From NCBI GenBank assembly GCA_947503555.1, contig CANNEE010000010.1, positions 1-64,000 of the forward strand: a stretch of DNA of 64,000 nt, read 5' to 3'. Each line of letters opens with the position of its first letter. Position 1 is the stretch's first letter. The translations under genes and the position numbers were made by a program. Below, in pieces: positions 1 through 9,149 of this stretch. The notes under the pieces were generated by a model, which had not been told where the DNA came from, did no database searches, and worked only from the letters and a program-made list of their open reading frames with translations. This DNA is from an uncultured Shewanella sp. Lineage in GTDB: Bacteria > Pseudomonadota > Gammaproteobacteria > Enterobacterales > Shewanellaceae.

Positions 1-329
1 TATGGTGAACCAGCTAGTTCTACAGGCTTAAATTTGATGTATGGTGAACCAGCTAGTTCTACAGGCTTAAATTTGATATATGGTGAACCAGCTAGTTCTA
101 CAGGCTTAAATTTGATGTATGGTGAACCAGCCAGTTCTACAGGCTTAAATTTGATGTATGGTGAACCAGCTAGTTCTACAGGCTTAAATTTGATGTATGG
201 TGAACCTGCTAGTTCTACAGGCTTAAATTTGATGTAAGGTGAACCAGCTAGTTCAACAGGCTTAAACTTGATGTATGGTGAGCCAGCCAGCTCTACAGGC
301 TTAAATTTGATGTATGGTGAACCAGCTAC
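1..329. repeat. 39-bp tandem repeat, eight full copies plus a partial one
   Basis: Copies start at 1, 40, 79, 118, 157, 196, 235 and 274, with a partial copy at 313-329. They differ by only one to four bases each, and most changes are silent in the minus-strand frame. The unit is a multiple of three, so gain or loss of copies keeps the frame. The array continues beyond the window edge. Confidence 0.95.
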
Positions 330-464
330 TTGTGTTGATTGAGGCGCGATAGCATCAGTGGAGTGGAGAATATTCCATGTCTCATAGGTATTTGGACTCG
401 CTTCGCAAGGTAAAAGTGCGCTGCTCAGTAAGATAGTAGTAGCTGAAATTATTCCTTTAATCAT
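1..464 (-). CDS. Secreted 13-residue tandem-repeat protein (5' part, runs off the window)
   Basis: Unrecognised protein. The frame opens at an ATG at 464 (minus strand), preceded by GAGAG seven bases upstream, and stays open to base 1, so the 3' end is missing. Residues 1 to about 23 look like a signal peptide (MIKGII, a hydrophobic stretch, then PCEAS). After a short unique segment of about 25 residues the protein becomes perfect tandem copies of AGSPYIKFKPVEL, encoded by the 39-bp DNA repeat. Nothing in the repeat identifies an enzyme. The regular alternation of charged, aromatic and Pro/Gly residues would suit an extracellular or surface repeat protein, but that is inference. The plus-strand reading of the same repeat is also open but lacks a signal sequence and a ribosome binding site. 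The LPC in the signal peptide is a poor lipobox, so I do not call it a lipoprotein. Confidence 0.75.
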   Translation of the reverse strand, partial: MIKGIISATTILLSSALLPCEASPNTYETWNILHSTDAIAPQSTQVAGSPYIKFKPVELAGSPYIKFKPVELAGSPYIKFKPVELAGSPYIKFKPVELAGSPYIKFKPVELAGSPYIKFKPVELAGSPYIKFKPVELAGSPYIKFKPVELAGSP

Positions 465-466
465 TT

Positions 467-510
467 TAGTTCTCTCAAGGTCTGTTAGTTAGTTGACGTT
501 GAGAGAACTA
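467..510 (-). promoter_or_regulatory. Hairpin in the 5' UTR covering the ribosome binding site of the repeat protein
   Basis: A perfect 12-bp inverted repeat (467-478 with 499-510, 20-base loop) ends two bases before the ATG at 464. Its 3' arm contains the GAGAG that serves as Shine-Dalgarno sequence, so the folded RNA would hide it. This could be a translational switch, an RNA thermometer-like element, or a protein site on DNA; no test is possible here. Confidence 0.5.
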
Positions 511-542
511 TTAGCAGGTGTCGTGCCAAAAATTGAAAACGA

Positions 543-560
543 AAAAGAACGCTCTTTTAG
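543..560 (-). terminator. Short terminator after the GGDEF/EAL gene
   Basis: A small hairpin (AAAAGA / TCTTTT with a four-base loop) followed on the minus strand by a T-rich run, overlapping the stop codon region of the gene ending at 557. Weak but well placed. Confidence 0.4.
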
Positions 561-3500
561 CTGCTTACATTTTGAACGCTTTGAGGCTTAAGTAAAGCGG
601 CAAAGTCAGCCTCTGGCACTGCTTTGCTAAAGTAGTAGCCTTGAATTTCTTCGCAATTTAACGCTTTAAGAATATTGAGCTGTGATGCTTCTTCAACTCC
701 TTCTCCAACCACTGAAAGTCCCATGTTATGGGCGATAGTGATGATTGAGTCGACCATTTTCAGATCTCTATCAGATTTATCTATATCGTCAATAAAGGCT
801 TTATCAATCTTTAATGTATGAATAGGGAATCGTTTCAAGTATGAAAGTGATGAATATCCAGTACCAAAGTCATCTAATGCTAGACTAACTCCCATTTGCG
901 CCAGCTGTTGCATGACTTCTATTGCTTTCTCTGGGTGTTTGATCACAGTTCCTTCGGTGATTTCGAGTTCTAGATTAGCGGCAGGCAACTGAGTGAGTCG
1001 TAATATTGACTCAATTCGCTGCTGTAGGTCAGGTAAAGCAAACTGATGTGACGACAAATTGACAGCAACTCGCCCATCAAAAAGCCCTTGCTCTCGCCAC
1101 TTTTGGGCAGCAAAACAGGCCTTTCTTAATACCATATCGCCTATATCGACAATGAGTCCATTTTCTTCAGCTAATGGAATAAAGTCATTGGGAGGGATCA
1201 GTCCTTGTGTTGGATGATTCAACCTGACTAGAGCCTCCATTCCAACCAGCTGATGAGTCTTTACATCGACTTTGGGTTGGTAATAGACTTCAAAGAGGTC
1301 ATCACGTAGCCCTTGACGAATGAGGTTCTCCACTTCGAGTTGACGAATGGCATTTTTGTTTAATGATTCTGAATAGAATTGATAACGGCCACCACCTGCG
1401 GACTTTGCATGATACATAGCAATATCCGCTTTTCTTAATAGTGCTTGCTCGTCTACTTCATCCTCAGGATAAAGCACTATGCCAATACTTGCACTGATGA
1501 CAAATTTTTCATCGTTGATATCGAAGGGCAGTATAAAGGAGTCGATTATACGACTCGCAATGGCTGCACTTGAGCCTATATCTGGAGTTTTATCAACTAG
1601 TAAAGCAAACTCATCACCACCAAGGCGATAAAGATATGTGTAGCTAGGTAATGAGGTTTCAATACGCTTTGCGATTAAGGTTAATAGTTCATCGCCGATT
1701 TGATGTCCTAGGGAGTCGTTTATTCGCTTGAAGTTATCAATATCCAGTACCATTAATGTATGGTCTGATTGCTTTTTAACTAAGTTGCTCAATGTGACTT
1801 GAAGGTTGGAGCGGTTAGGCAAGCCCGTCAACATATCGATGTTGGTTAGCTTTCTGAGTTCTTCCTCTTGTTGTTTGCGGCGTGAAATATCGCTAAAAAT
1901 ACCAACATAGTGGGTTAAGATCTGCTGTTCATCGTAAATAGCATCGATAGTTAACTCCATAAGGAAGCGTTCATTCTGACCTTTCGATGATTCGATTTCT
2001 CCACTCCAACTCCCTTGTTGCTTTAACAGAATGCGAATTTGCTCCGAGAAATTACCTGGATATAAATCAAACTTGAAAAGTTCGCCGATAAACGATTCTT
2101 TGGGCTTATTAGATATGGTGCAACAAGCGTCGTTAACTTCGACAAAGTGGAAGCTATTATCAAGAATGAACATGCCTTCCGAGATATTTTCGATAGCACG
2201 TTCGAATAGCCTTAATTGCTCCTCGGCCGTTTTAAAGTTATTGATGTTCTTAATGGTCCCTGTCATACGGACAGGTTTGTCATCTTCATCTCTTTCTACA
2301 ATTTTAGCTCTATCTAAAATCCAAACCCAGCCACCTTGTTTATCTTTTACACGGTAGGTCGCTTCGAAATGATCCGTTTTATCATCAAAGTGCAGTTGTA
2401 ATGCATTGCTAACCCTTGCTCTATCATTGGGGTGAATATTACTCTCTTGATTATTAGAGCCGGATCTTTGCCCATCTCGTGGGAATTCTAAAGACCCCCA
2501 TATGTTGGAGCGATAAATTTGGCCTGTCTCTATATCCCAGTCCCACATTTCATCGCCACTGCCCCATAGAGATAATTTTAATCTTTCTTCACTGATAGCA
2601 ATTTTATGTTGAATTTCTCGTTTTCTTAGCCAAGCCTTAATGATAAACAGGGAAACAATGATAAAGCAGATGAGATAAGCAATTTTAGCTTCTATTGATA
2701 GCCACCAAGGTGGTGTGATGATGACTGATATTTGTTTGATTGGACCTTGCTTATTTGTTAGAGGATCAACTGCAAATACTTGAAATGAATATTCACCTGA
2801 TGAGAGGTTTGTGTAAGTTGCTGTATTATAGTTACTAGATGAGATCCAAGCATCAGCAAGGCCTAGCATTCTGTATTTAAAGTATGAGTTGCTCTTAGGT
2901 GTGTCAAATGCAAGGCTGAACGGATAATCAGAGTACTTTAATGAAATTTCATTTAACGTATTTATTGGTTTTTCTATTGTAGGTGGAAGTACCTTTTTAT
3001 TAAATAAAAATAGATTGCTGAAGTAAGTCTTAGGGGGTTCTTTTTGATTAATATAATCATATATGTTTTTAACATTTAAGCTGCTTAATCCAGATATGCC
3101 GCCTAAATAGATAGTCTTGTTTATTTTTGTTAACGCTTGGGTATTGTAATCTGCTTGTGAACCATTATGTCTATATAATGTGTGTGTATTACCGCTTGCA
3201 GCTTCGTAAAGAGCAATTTCTCCTGTTGATGCCGCGACAATAGTACTTTCGACCTTGGTTATTGAATAAACTGGCTTGTTGTTTTCTATTACTTTCAACA
3301 AGGATTGGTTACTTTTTTGTATACTATTTAATGCAGTTCTTGTACCAAAGTAGAGATGACTGTTTGTTTCATATAGACTGAAGGTTATATCATCTCTATA
3401 GATGTGTGATAACTCATTGTTATTTAAATGGAAGACTCCTCCTTGAGTTGCAAAGTACAATGAGTTTTTATTTCTTGTTATGTCAAATATCGGGTTTCCA

Positions 3501-4825
3501 GGATCAATTTCCCTACTAAAAATAATCTCACCTTTTATGTTTAACTCGTAATATAAGCCCTTTGCACTCCCTAAAAGCATAGTTTTATTATCTTTTGCTT
3601 TTTTTAGAATAGTAAATTGCCCCTCAAGCATTCTAGTGATCTTATTACTATTATAATTAAACTTATGTAGTCCAAAAGGGCTTGCAATAAAAATATTTTC
3701 TTGTGTTGAGACTATGGATTTTGGACCATTTATTCCTGAGTTGTATAGCTCTTTCCTTTGGGTGTTATTTTCTAGTTTAGCGATGTACTTTGAATCTGTA
3801 GCAAGGATTATGTTGTTATCTTCGTCTTTAGATATAGACCAAATGTTGTTCTTATTGCTTTGTATTTTTTTTACTAAGTTCTCTTCATTGCCTATTTTTA
3901 TAAATCCAAATTTAACATTCGTGATATATATTCCACTATTAAGATAGAATATTTTAGGATTTATCAACCCACCTTTGCCCGTGTTTATATTGCCTGTTGA
4001 GATTAAATTTTTATTTTTATCATATGTATATAAGTGGTTGTCTTTGAGTGCGAAAATGTTTTCTTTATTGCTATTTACAGCTGTTGCTCCGCTAATGTTG
4101 ATTACATTAACGAATTCGCTTGTGAATTTGTCTGAATTGTCATTTTGATATATTGCTAATTTGTCTTCGAATTTTGCAATTTCTATTGAACTATCAGCTA
4201 CTTTTTCGATGGCATCATTAATTTCAAAAACTTCTCCACTATAATTCCTTACAATAATGGTTCCTTTAAGTTGTTCAACTCGCTTTATGCCATCAAAGCG
4301 TGCATCTTGCCATGTTTTGACTAGAGAATTTTTTTCATAGTCAATTTTGAATAAATTACGCTCAGTGCCTATCAATAGGTTTCTGGCATCAAAAGAAATT
4401 GACCATATAGGAGCTTTTTGGGGGATTAGCTCTTTGTATGCTTGAGTAAAGCTATTGCTTTCTTTGTTATATCTGACTAAACCTTCATCGGTTCCAACAT
4501 ATAAAATGCCGTTATCGCTGAGTGCTAGGCTTCGGATAAACGAGCTGGGAAGTCCTGATTCCGTATTCGAATAAAAATGTTCAAAATTTTTGCCATCGAA
4601 GCGATTTAGGCCATTGACAGTGCCTATCCATATAAAGCCTTCGTTATCCTCTACGATGGATGTAACAGCACTTTGAGATAGGCCTTCAGCGACACTATAG
4701 CTTTTAGTATTGAAGTCGATAGGAAAAGAGAGCCCTTGTTCGCTAGCCATCGCTCCGCGGCAAACAAATATCAATAGTAGGCTAACTAAGATTGCAAACT
4801 TTTTGGCTTTTGAAGTAAATATCAT
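557..4825 (-). CDS. Periplasmic propeller sensor - PAS - PAS - GGDEF - EAL signalling protein
   Basis: Large inner-membrane protein (1422 aa) predicted to control cyclic di-GMP. Residues 1-28 are a signal peptide. Residues about 30-600 hold repeated two-component-regulator propeller blades (for example EDNEGFIWIGTVNGLNRFDG), followed by a Y_Y_Y domain and a membrane segment at about 712-732. The cytoplasmic part has two PAS/PAC domains (about 745-1000), a diguanylate cyclase domain with intact GGDEF (about 1066) and a phosphodiesterase domain with EAL (about 1196), ELEITEG, DDFGTGYSS and the late GEGVE motif. Both catalytic sites look intact. The usual RxxD inhibitory site before GGDEF is not evident. 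The periplasmic ligand is unknown. The gene is transcribed alone; a start with no strong ribosome binding site was kept because the signal peptide begins there. Confidence 0.9.
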   Translation of the reverse strand: MIFTSKAKKFAILVSLLLIFVCRGAMASEQGLSFPIDFNTKSYSVAEGLSQSAVTSIVEDNEGFIWIGTVNGLNRFDGKNFEHFYSNTESGLPSSFIRSLALSDNGILYVGTDEGLVRYNKESNSFTQAYKELIPQKAPIWSISFDARNLLIGTERNLFKIDYEKNSLVKTWQDARFDGIKRVEQLKGTIIVRNYSGEVFEINDAIEKVADSSIEIAKFEDKLAIYQNDNSDKFTSEFVNVINISGATAVNSNKENIFALKDNHLYTYDKNKNLISTGNINTGKGGLINPKIFYLNSGIYITNVKFGFIKIGNEENLVKKIQSNKNNIWSISKDEDNNIILATDSKYIAKLENNTQRKELYNSGINGPKSIVSTQENIFIASPFGLHKFNYNSNKITRMLEGQFTILKKAKDNKTMLLGSAKGLYYELNIKGEIIFSREIDPGNPIFDITRNKNSLYFATQGGVFHLNNNELSHIYRDDITFSLYETNSHLYFGTRTALNSIQKSNQSLLKVIENNKPVYSITKVESTIVAASTGEIALYEAASGNTHTLYRHNGSQADYNTQALTKINKTIYLGGISGLSSLNVKNIYDYINQKEPPKTYFSNLFLFNKKVLPPTIEKPINTLNEISLKYSDYPFSLAFDTPKSNSYFKYRMLGLADAWISSSNYNTATYTNLSSGEYSFQVFAVDPLTNKQGPIKQISVIITPPWWLSIEAKIAYLICFIIVSLFIIKAWLRKREIQHKIAISEERLKLSLWGSGDEMWDWDIETGQIYRSNIWGSLEFPRDGQRSGSNNQESNIHPNDRARVSNALQLHFDDKTDHFEATYRVKDKQGGWVWILDRAKIVERDEDDKPVRMTGTIKNINNFKTAEEQLRLFERAIENISEGMFILDNSFHFVEVNDACCTISNKPKESFIGELFKFDLYPGNFSEQIRILLKQQGSWSGEIESSKGQNERFLMELTIDAIYDEQQILTHYVGIFSDISRRKQQEEELRKLTNIDMLTGLPNRSNLQVTLSNLVKKQSDHTLMVLDIDNFKRINDSLGHQIGDELLTLIAKRIETSLPSYTYLYRLGGDEFALLVDKTPDIGSSAAIASRIIDSFILPFDINDEKFVISASIGIVLYPEDEVDEQALLRKADIAMYHAKSAGGGRYQFYSESLNKNAIRQLEVENLIRQGLRDDLFEVYYQPKVDVKTHQLVGMEALVRLNHPTQGLIPPNDFIPLAEENGLIVDIGDMVLRKACFAAQKWREQGLFDGRVAVNLSSHQFALPDLQQRIESILRLTQLPAANLELEITEGTVIKHPEKAIEVMQQLAQMGVSLALDDFGTGYSSLSYLKRFPIHTLKIDKAFIDDIDKSDRDLKMVDSIITIAHNMGLSVVGEGVEEASQLNILKALNCEEIQGYYFSKAVPEADFAALLKPQSVQNVSS

Positions 4826-4904
4826 TGTTCAGCTTATAATTTTAGTTTGGTGTATATCGCTGCATTGAATTGACCACTTTTTCAGAATCCAGCGTCTTTG
4901 TCAA

Positions 4905-4955
4905 AAGCAGATGCTCACTTTGATAACATTTTGAGTTGAAAGTGAGCATCAAGTT
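4905..4955 (-). terminator. Terminator-like hairpin after the M16 peptidase gene
   Basis: A perfect 12-bp inverted repeat, GATGCTCACTTT (4910-4921) with AAAGTGAGCATC (4939-4950), loop of 17 bases, lying 50 bp past the peptidase stop codon. The run after it on the minus strand is only moderately T-rich. Confidence 0.55.
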
Positions 4956-5000
4956 TTAGTGCTGCTGACATTTACATCAATTCCCCTAGCCCTAGCAGTG

Positions 5001-7787
5001 TTATAGAGAGAATTTTTCAGCATCAAGCTTGAAGGTGCGCAGATCTGTTAGTAAGTTGGCGGTATTAAGCCTATCATGACTTTTGTGTTGATCCCCTGTA
5101 CTAAAAAGCACTAATCGATCACTATTTTTACTGCGCATTTTATCCATCATGAACTTGAGTAGATCGGCTCTTGTTAATTCTGATACATGTGCGGCAACTT
5201 GTTCTCTTTGGTTAAAGCTATAGTCCTTATTACCTATCGCGACCCAGTACCTTTGGCTACTGGTTTTCATATTGGTGTCTTTTTCTAGGATTTGATTGAT
5301 CAGCCCTTGCTTGGTGACTTCCCACTGTTCATTGGTAATTTGCAGTACGGCATAGTTAAAGTCTGCAATGAATTCATCTATTGCCTCCAGGAGCTGTAAA
5401 GGGCCAGCAGTGGGAGATTGCACATAGAAAATCATGCCAGGGTGCTTATGTAAAGGTAGATAACCCGTTCCTACCATGTAGCCAAGTTGTCGCTGGGTGC
5501 GAAGCTCATTGAAAAAAGTTGATGACATTGCATGATTAAGTAAGCTGAAGAGTGCCATCTTCTTAGCGGTTGGCAGCCTTGACTGGTAATAAACAATAAT
5601 TGCGCTGTCTTGGTGCTGAGTTGTAATTTCCCTAAATAAGGTTTTACTACCACTAAGGTCAATAAGTTGCCTTGCACTTTCATCGCAGGGCTGTGAAACT
5701 TGGTTGAGCATGGTATTTAAATGTTTACCCAGACGTTCTGCTTCACTTTTTAACCAATCACCATAGATTAATCCTTCTAAAAACACTTGTTCATAAAAGT
5801 GTTCAATATGTTCGTACAGCTCATCAAGTTCGACTTCTTCAAGTAAGTCAGCCATTCGTTTAGGCTCATAACTGTGTTTTTGTAATGTTGCAGTGAGACT
5901 GGTGAATAACTGGGATATAGGCTTGGCTTGAGAGACGTTCTGCCAAGAGCGAATAACTTGGCGTTTGATTTGATTAAAGCGCTTTTCAGTAAAGTTACGC
6001 TCTCTGGCTTTCTTAATCAGTAGGTTTAACAGTACTTCCTGCTTGCTGGTATAGCCACTCAATTGAAGTGTTAAGCCACTCTGATGAGAGTAGATATGAT
6101 AATTAAGGCCTGCGACTTCAGCTTGATAAGTATGCTCATTCAAACTGTCAGAAAGCAATTCTATATAAAGCTTTGTCATAGCTGCATGCTTAGGTGTTCT
6201 GCAAGCTTGCTCTGAGTCTAGAGATAGATAGAGATGTCCCTTAGGTACATTAAATTTGTCATCCTTTTTATGCCAAAGGCGTATACCTTCCTGTTCGAAA
6301 ATAATTTGCGGTGTTGCCGTTGTCTGCTTCTCAAAGCGAGCTGCGGCATCATCTATGATAAAAGGATTGGGGGATGGCAGAAAAAAGTCGTCTCGTATTT
6401 CAGTAACTTTGTATTTCTCAAGTTCTGAACGCATGTCTACTACTTGATAAGGGGTGTGATACCACTGAGCTTGTTTGTTGGTTTCGAGCTCTTGTGCGAC
6501 CACTTGAACTCGACAGTTATCCGGTGACATTAAATCAAGTAGCTCAAGGGTTTCGGTTTTGTTTAATCCATCCATTCGATAGTCACCAAACACCAAATCT
6601 TCGATTTGATAGTGGTGCATATTGATACTCAGGTGGCTAGCAAGATCTAATGGTTTTATCTGCTCTTGATAGCGAAATGCTAGCTTTAGCAGTGAGCTGC
6701 GCTCTTGGTATCGCCACTCTTCTAATCCTTGCTGTTTTATTAGTTCGATATACTCAAAAGTCGCTTGAATTATCGAATCAATATTATGTAAGCCTTTATC
6801 TGTTAACTGAAAGCTAATGGCATAGTCTTTAAAGTTGTAACCATTGACACCGCCCCCTGCAGATAAGCTATTAGCTAAGCCTTTATTCTTTAAGTAAGAG
6901 AGCAGACTTCCTTGGCTTTCATTGCCGAGAAGGTGGCTGATAAAGGTCAAAGGTTTACGCTGATAAAAGGTATCGATAGCAGGTAGGCTAAAGTTAATAC
7001 TGAGTCGTTTTTGTTCTTTTATCGGCGTTATGTGAATCTTGTTTACCAGTTCCTTTTCGGTAAATAAGGGGACTTGGTTATGATGTTTCACCAGATGATT
7101 ATCAGTAATGGCGGTAAAATATTGTTTGGCTAACGTTGAGAGCACGTCTAATGAAAAAGGGCCGATTAGACACAGGGTCATTAGGTTAGCGCTATAATGT
7201 TCTTGATAAAAAGTTAGCAGTTCGTCTCGCAGTTGCTGCTGATCTCCACCTAAGGTTTCTAGGTTACCGACAGAAAATTTTGCGAAGGGATGATCTTGGT
7301 TGACCGTTTCCTTTGTCACTTGGTAGACGCGACGAATATCATCTTTTAGTTTTAAGCTGTATTCGGACTCAATAGCTTGCCTTTCTCGGTCAACCAGCTC
7401 AGGGTTAAACAGTGGTGAGATAAAAAACTGGCTAAATCTATCTAAAGATTCCTCAAACACTCCTGGGGCGATTGAGTAGAAAAAGTTGGTGTGCTCGGTA
7501 CCTGTCCAAGCATTGTTGCTACCACCGTGTTGATTAATAAAGGCATTATACTCGCCGGCTTTAGGGTATTTTTCAGTGCCTAAAAACAGCATGTGTTCAA
7601 GAAAGTGTGCCATGCCTTCACGTTGCTTAGGATCATCAAAGTGGCCAACGTTAACCGCCATGGAAGCTGCGGCTTGGCTCGCTTGCATATCTTCGACAAC
7701 CAATACCCTGAGGTTGTTATCTAACTTGAGATAGCGATATTGTCTATGGTCATTGGGACTAGTAATAATCGATTTGGATAATGACAA
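5001..7787 (-). CDS. M16-family zinc metalloprotease (insulinase/pitrilysin type)
   Basis: A 928-aa protease of the insulin-degrading enzyme/pitrilysin family, which cuts peptides inside a closed chamber of four related domains. The inverted zinc motif HFLEH is at about 62-66, followed by the typical FLGTEKYP and GGSNNAWT segments; the downstream zinc-ligand glutamate region (RERQAIESEYSLKL) is also present. The C-terminal half has the inactive M16 domains, with RQLGYMVGTGY. There is no signal peptide, so it is probably cytoplasmic, unlike periplasmic E. coli PtrA. The first usable start is a TTG at 7787; close relatives appear to start a few residues later near SPNDHRQY, where no ATG or GTG is available. 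It is divergent from sixA. Confidence 0.9.
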   Translation of the reverse strand: MSLSKSIITSPNDHRQYRYLKLDNNLRVLVVEDMQASQAAASMAVNVGHFDDPKQREGMAHFLEHMLFLGTEKYPKAGEYNAFINQHGGSNNAWTGTEHTNFFYSIAPGVFEESLDRFSQFFISPLFNPELVDRERQAIESEYSLKLKDDIRRVYQVTKETVNQDHPFAKFSVGNLETLGGDQQQLRDELLTFYQEHYSANLMTLCLIGPFSLDVLSTLAKQYFTAITDNHLVKHHNQVPLFTEKELVNKIHITPIKEQKRLSINFSLPAIDTFYQRKPLTFISHLLGNESQGSLLSYLKNKGLANSLSAGGGVNGYNFKDYAISFQLTDKGLHNIDSIIQATFEYIELIKQQGLEEWRYQERSSLLKLAFRYQEQIKPLDLASHLSINMHHYQIEDLVFGDYRMDGLNKTETLELLDLMSPDNCRVQVVAQELETNKQAQWYHTPYQVVDMRSELEKYKVTEIRDDFFLPSPNPFIIDDAAARFEKQTTATPQIIFEQEGIRLWHKKDDKFNVPKGHLYLSLDSEQACRTPKHAAMTKLYIELLSDSLNEHTYQAEVAGLNYHIYSHQSGLTLQLSGYTSKQEVLLNLLIKKARERNFTEKRFNQIKRQVIRSWQNVSQAKPISQLFTSLTATLQKHSYEPKRMADLLEEVELDELYEHIEHFYEQVFLEGLIYGDWLKSEAERLGKHLNTMLNQVSQPCDESARQLIDLSGSKTLFREITTQHQDSAIIVYYQSRLPTAKKMALFSLLNHAMSSTFFNELRTQRQLGYMVGTGYLPLHKHPGMIFYVQSPTAGPLQLLEAIDEFIADFNYAVLQITNEQWEVTKQGLINQILEKDTNMKTSSQRYWVAIGNKDYSFNQREQVAAHVSELTRADLLKFMMDKMRSKNSDRLVLFSTGDQHKSHDRLNTANLLTDLRTFKLDAEKFSL

Positions 7788-7971
7788 GAAGAGAATCTCA
7801 ATAACATGTGTTAGCTATATATTGATAGCATGCGCCATTTTTAGCAAATATCTCTTAAAATTATCGACTAAAGATTAACGAGAAATGGCTAATTCATGTT
7901 TTGTTGAATTGCCTTTAGCGCTACAATTGGCCAATAATGATTTTAAGAGTCTGATGAGCAGCGAGAGAAGT

Positions 7972-8442
7972 ATGCAGCTATTTTTAATGCGCCATGGAGA
8001 GGCGGGGTTTAATGCCGCATCTGATAGAGAGCGTATTTTAACCGAATCTGGCCGTTATCATACCCGCTTAATGAGTGATTGGTTGAGCCAAAGAGTGAGC
8101 GAGTTTGATTTAGTCTTGCTTAGTCCCTATTTGCGTGTTCAGCAAACCTGGCAAGAGTTGAGTCAATTTTTTCCTACTCCTAGAAAATGGCAGGTACTCG
8201 ACGATATAGTGCCATCAGGTGACCCGAGAAATGCTGGTGATTTGATTCTTGCCTATGCAGATCAGTATAAGGCCGATAAGGTACTGGTTATTTCCCATAT
8301 GCCACTGCTTGGTTATCTGGTTTCTGAACTCGTGCTAGGTATAGAGCCGCCACTGTTTCCGACATCTGGAATTAGCCTTATTGATTATCATGGTGAGCGA
8401 GGCTCGTTAAGTTGGCAGCATGCGCCTCATACTATAAGCTGA
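7972..8442 (+). CDS. sixA: Phosphohistidine phosphatase SixA
   Basis: Small histidine phosphatase of the phosphoglycerate-mutase superfamily. In E. coli SixA removes phosphate from a histidine of the nitrogen phosphotransferase protein NPr. The catalytic RHGEA motif lies at residues 7-11 of the chosen start (MQLFLMRHGEAG), and the second conserved histidine is in VISHMPLLGYL. I chose the ATG at 7972 (156 aa, close to the 161 aa of E. coli) because it gives the family N-terminus and has GAGAG just upstream; an open frame extends back to 7885. It begins the conserved sixA-smrB-prmB-aroC neighbourhood. Confidence 0.9.
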   Translation: MQLFLMRHGEAGFNAASDRERILTESGRYHTRLMSDWLSQRVSEFDLVLLSPYLRVQQTWQELSQFFPTPRKWQVLDDIVPSGDPRNAGDLILAYADQYKADKVLVISHMPLLGYLVSELVLGIEPPLFPTSGISLIDYHGERGSLSWQHAPHTIS

Positions 8443-8455
8443 TTAAATTAAAATG

Positions 8456-8488
8456 CTAAAAGGCATCCTAAGTGGGATGCCTTTTTAC
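8456..8488. terminator. Terminator between sixA and smrB
   Basis: Stem AAAGGCATCC / GGGATGCCTTT with a short loop followed by TTTTT. A-run and T-run on both sides make it usable in both directions for the convergent sixA and smrB. Confidence 0.85.
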
Positions 8489-8539
8489 TTATATGCCTTG
8501 TCTACCCTGAAATGTGTTTACACATTTTGGACTTTAATC

Positions 8540-9070
8540 TTAGCGTCTATGAGGCGCGTCACCGATATCCACTAATACTAGAATGGCCGCCTTGCCTCCC
8601 CACTCTTTGGGGGCTTGGTGAAAGGCAAGCACCTGAGGATGTTGAGCAAGCCACATAGGTATTTGTTGCTTTAGCGTGCCAGTGCCAAAGCCGTGCATCA
8701 CACTGCAGCAGTGCACGCTCTGTTTCACGCAGGCGTGGAGTAGGGCTGAAATTTCAAGCTTGGCTTCTGTTTGTCTAAGACCATGGAGATCCAGTAATAG
8801 GTCCGGCACATAGTCACCACGTCTTAGTCGCTTAAGCTCTAAACTATCACAATCATCACGCTTCCAGCGCATCGGGCCTTCATCTGGCAGCAGTGGTTGA
8901 TAACTGTCGGAAAAAAAACTTTCAGCTTGGACTTGACGCTCTTTGGGGGCGAATTCTGATTTTTGCTTAACAGTTTGACGAAAATGACGTTTATCTTGCT
9001 TCAATGGTTTAACCCCATCGATGAGCGATGAAAAATTCGTCATTTGGTCTTTATTTTTTTGGCTATTCAT
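8540..9070 (-). CDS. smrB: Ribosome-rescue endonuclease SmrB
   Basis: A 176-aa Smr-domain protein, the YfcN/SmrB family. In E. coli SmrB cuts mRNA between collided ribosomes so that stalled complexes can be rescued. The Smr domain covers about residues 90-170 and shows LDLHGL (about 93-98), the MHGFGTGTLK loop and the C-terminal AFHQAPKEWGG segment, matching E. coli SmrB through its length (183 aa). The basic N-terminal tail would bind the ribosome. Its start faces prmB across a short divergent gap. No clear Shine-Dalgarno sequence precedes the ATG at 9070, and an in-frame ATG nine codons later is an alternative. Confidence 0.92.
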   Translation of the reverse strand: MNSQKNKDQMTNFSSLIDGVKPLKQDKRHFRQTVKQKSEFAPKERQVQAESFFSDSYQPLLPDEGPMRWKRDDCDSLELKRLRRGDYVPDLLLDLHGLRQTEAKLEISALLHACVKQSVHCCSVMHGFGTGTLKQQIPMWLAQHPQVLAFHQAPKEWGGKAAILVLVDIGDAPHRR

Positions 9071-9149
9071 AGGGCTATTTTATTGAATCTTATGTCATAT
9101 GGATAGAGTTCAGTTACAATGGAGCGGAACTTTTAAGCTGGAGCAAGTT

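Noticed and set aside
34-237. Plus-strand open frame reading the tandem repeat as MYGEPASSTGLNL
   Set aside because: No ribosome binding site or signal sequence; the minus-strand frame has both and starts properly at 464. The plus frame is open only because the unit length is a multiple of three.
1-329. Possible CRISPR array at the left edge
   Set aside because: Units are contiguous with no unique spacers and are translated in frame; no cas genes are near.
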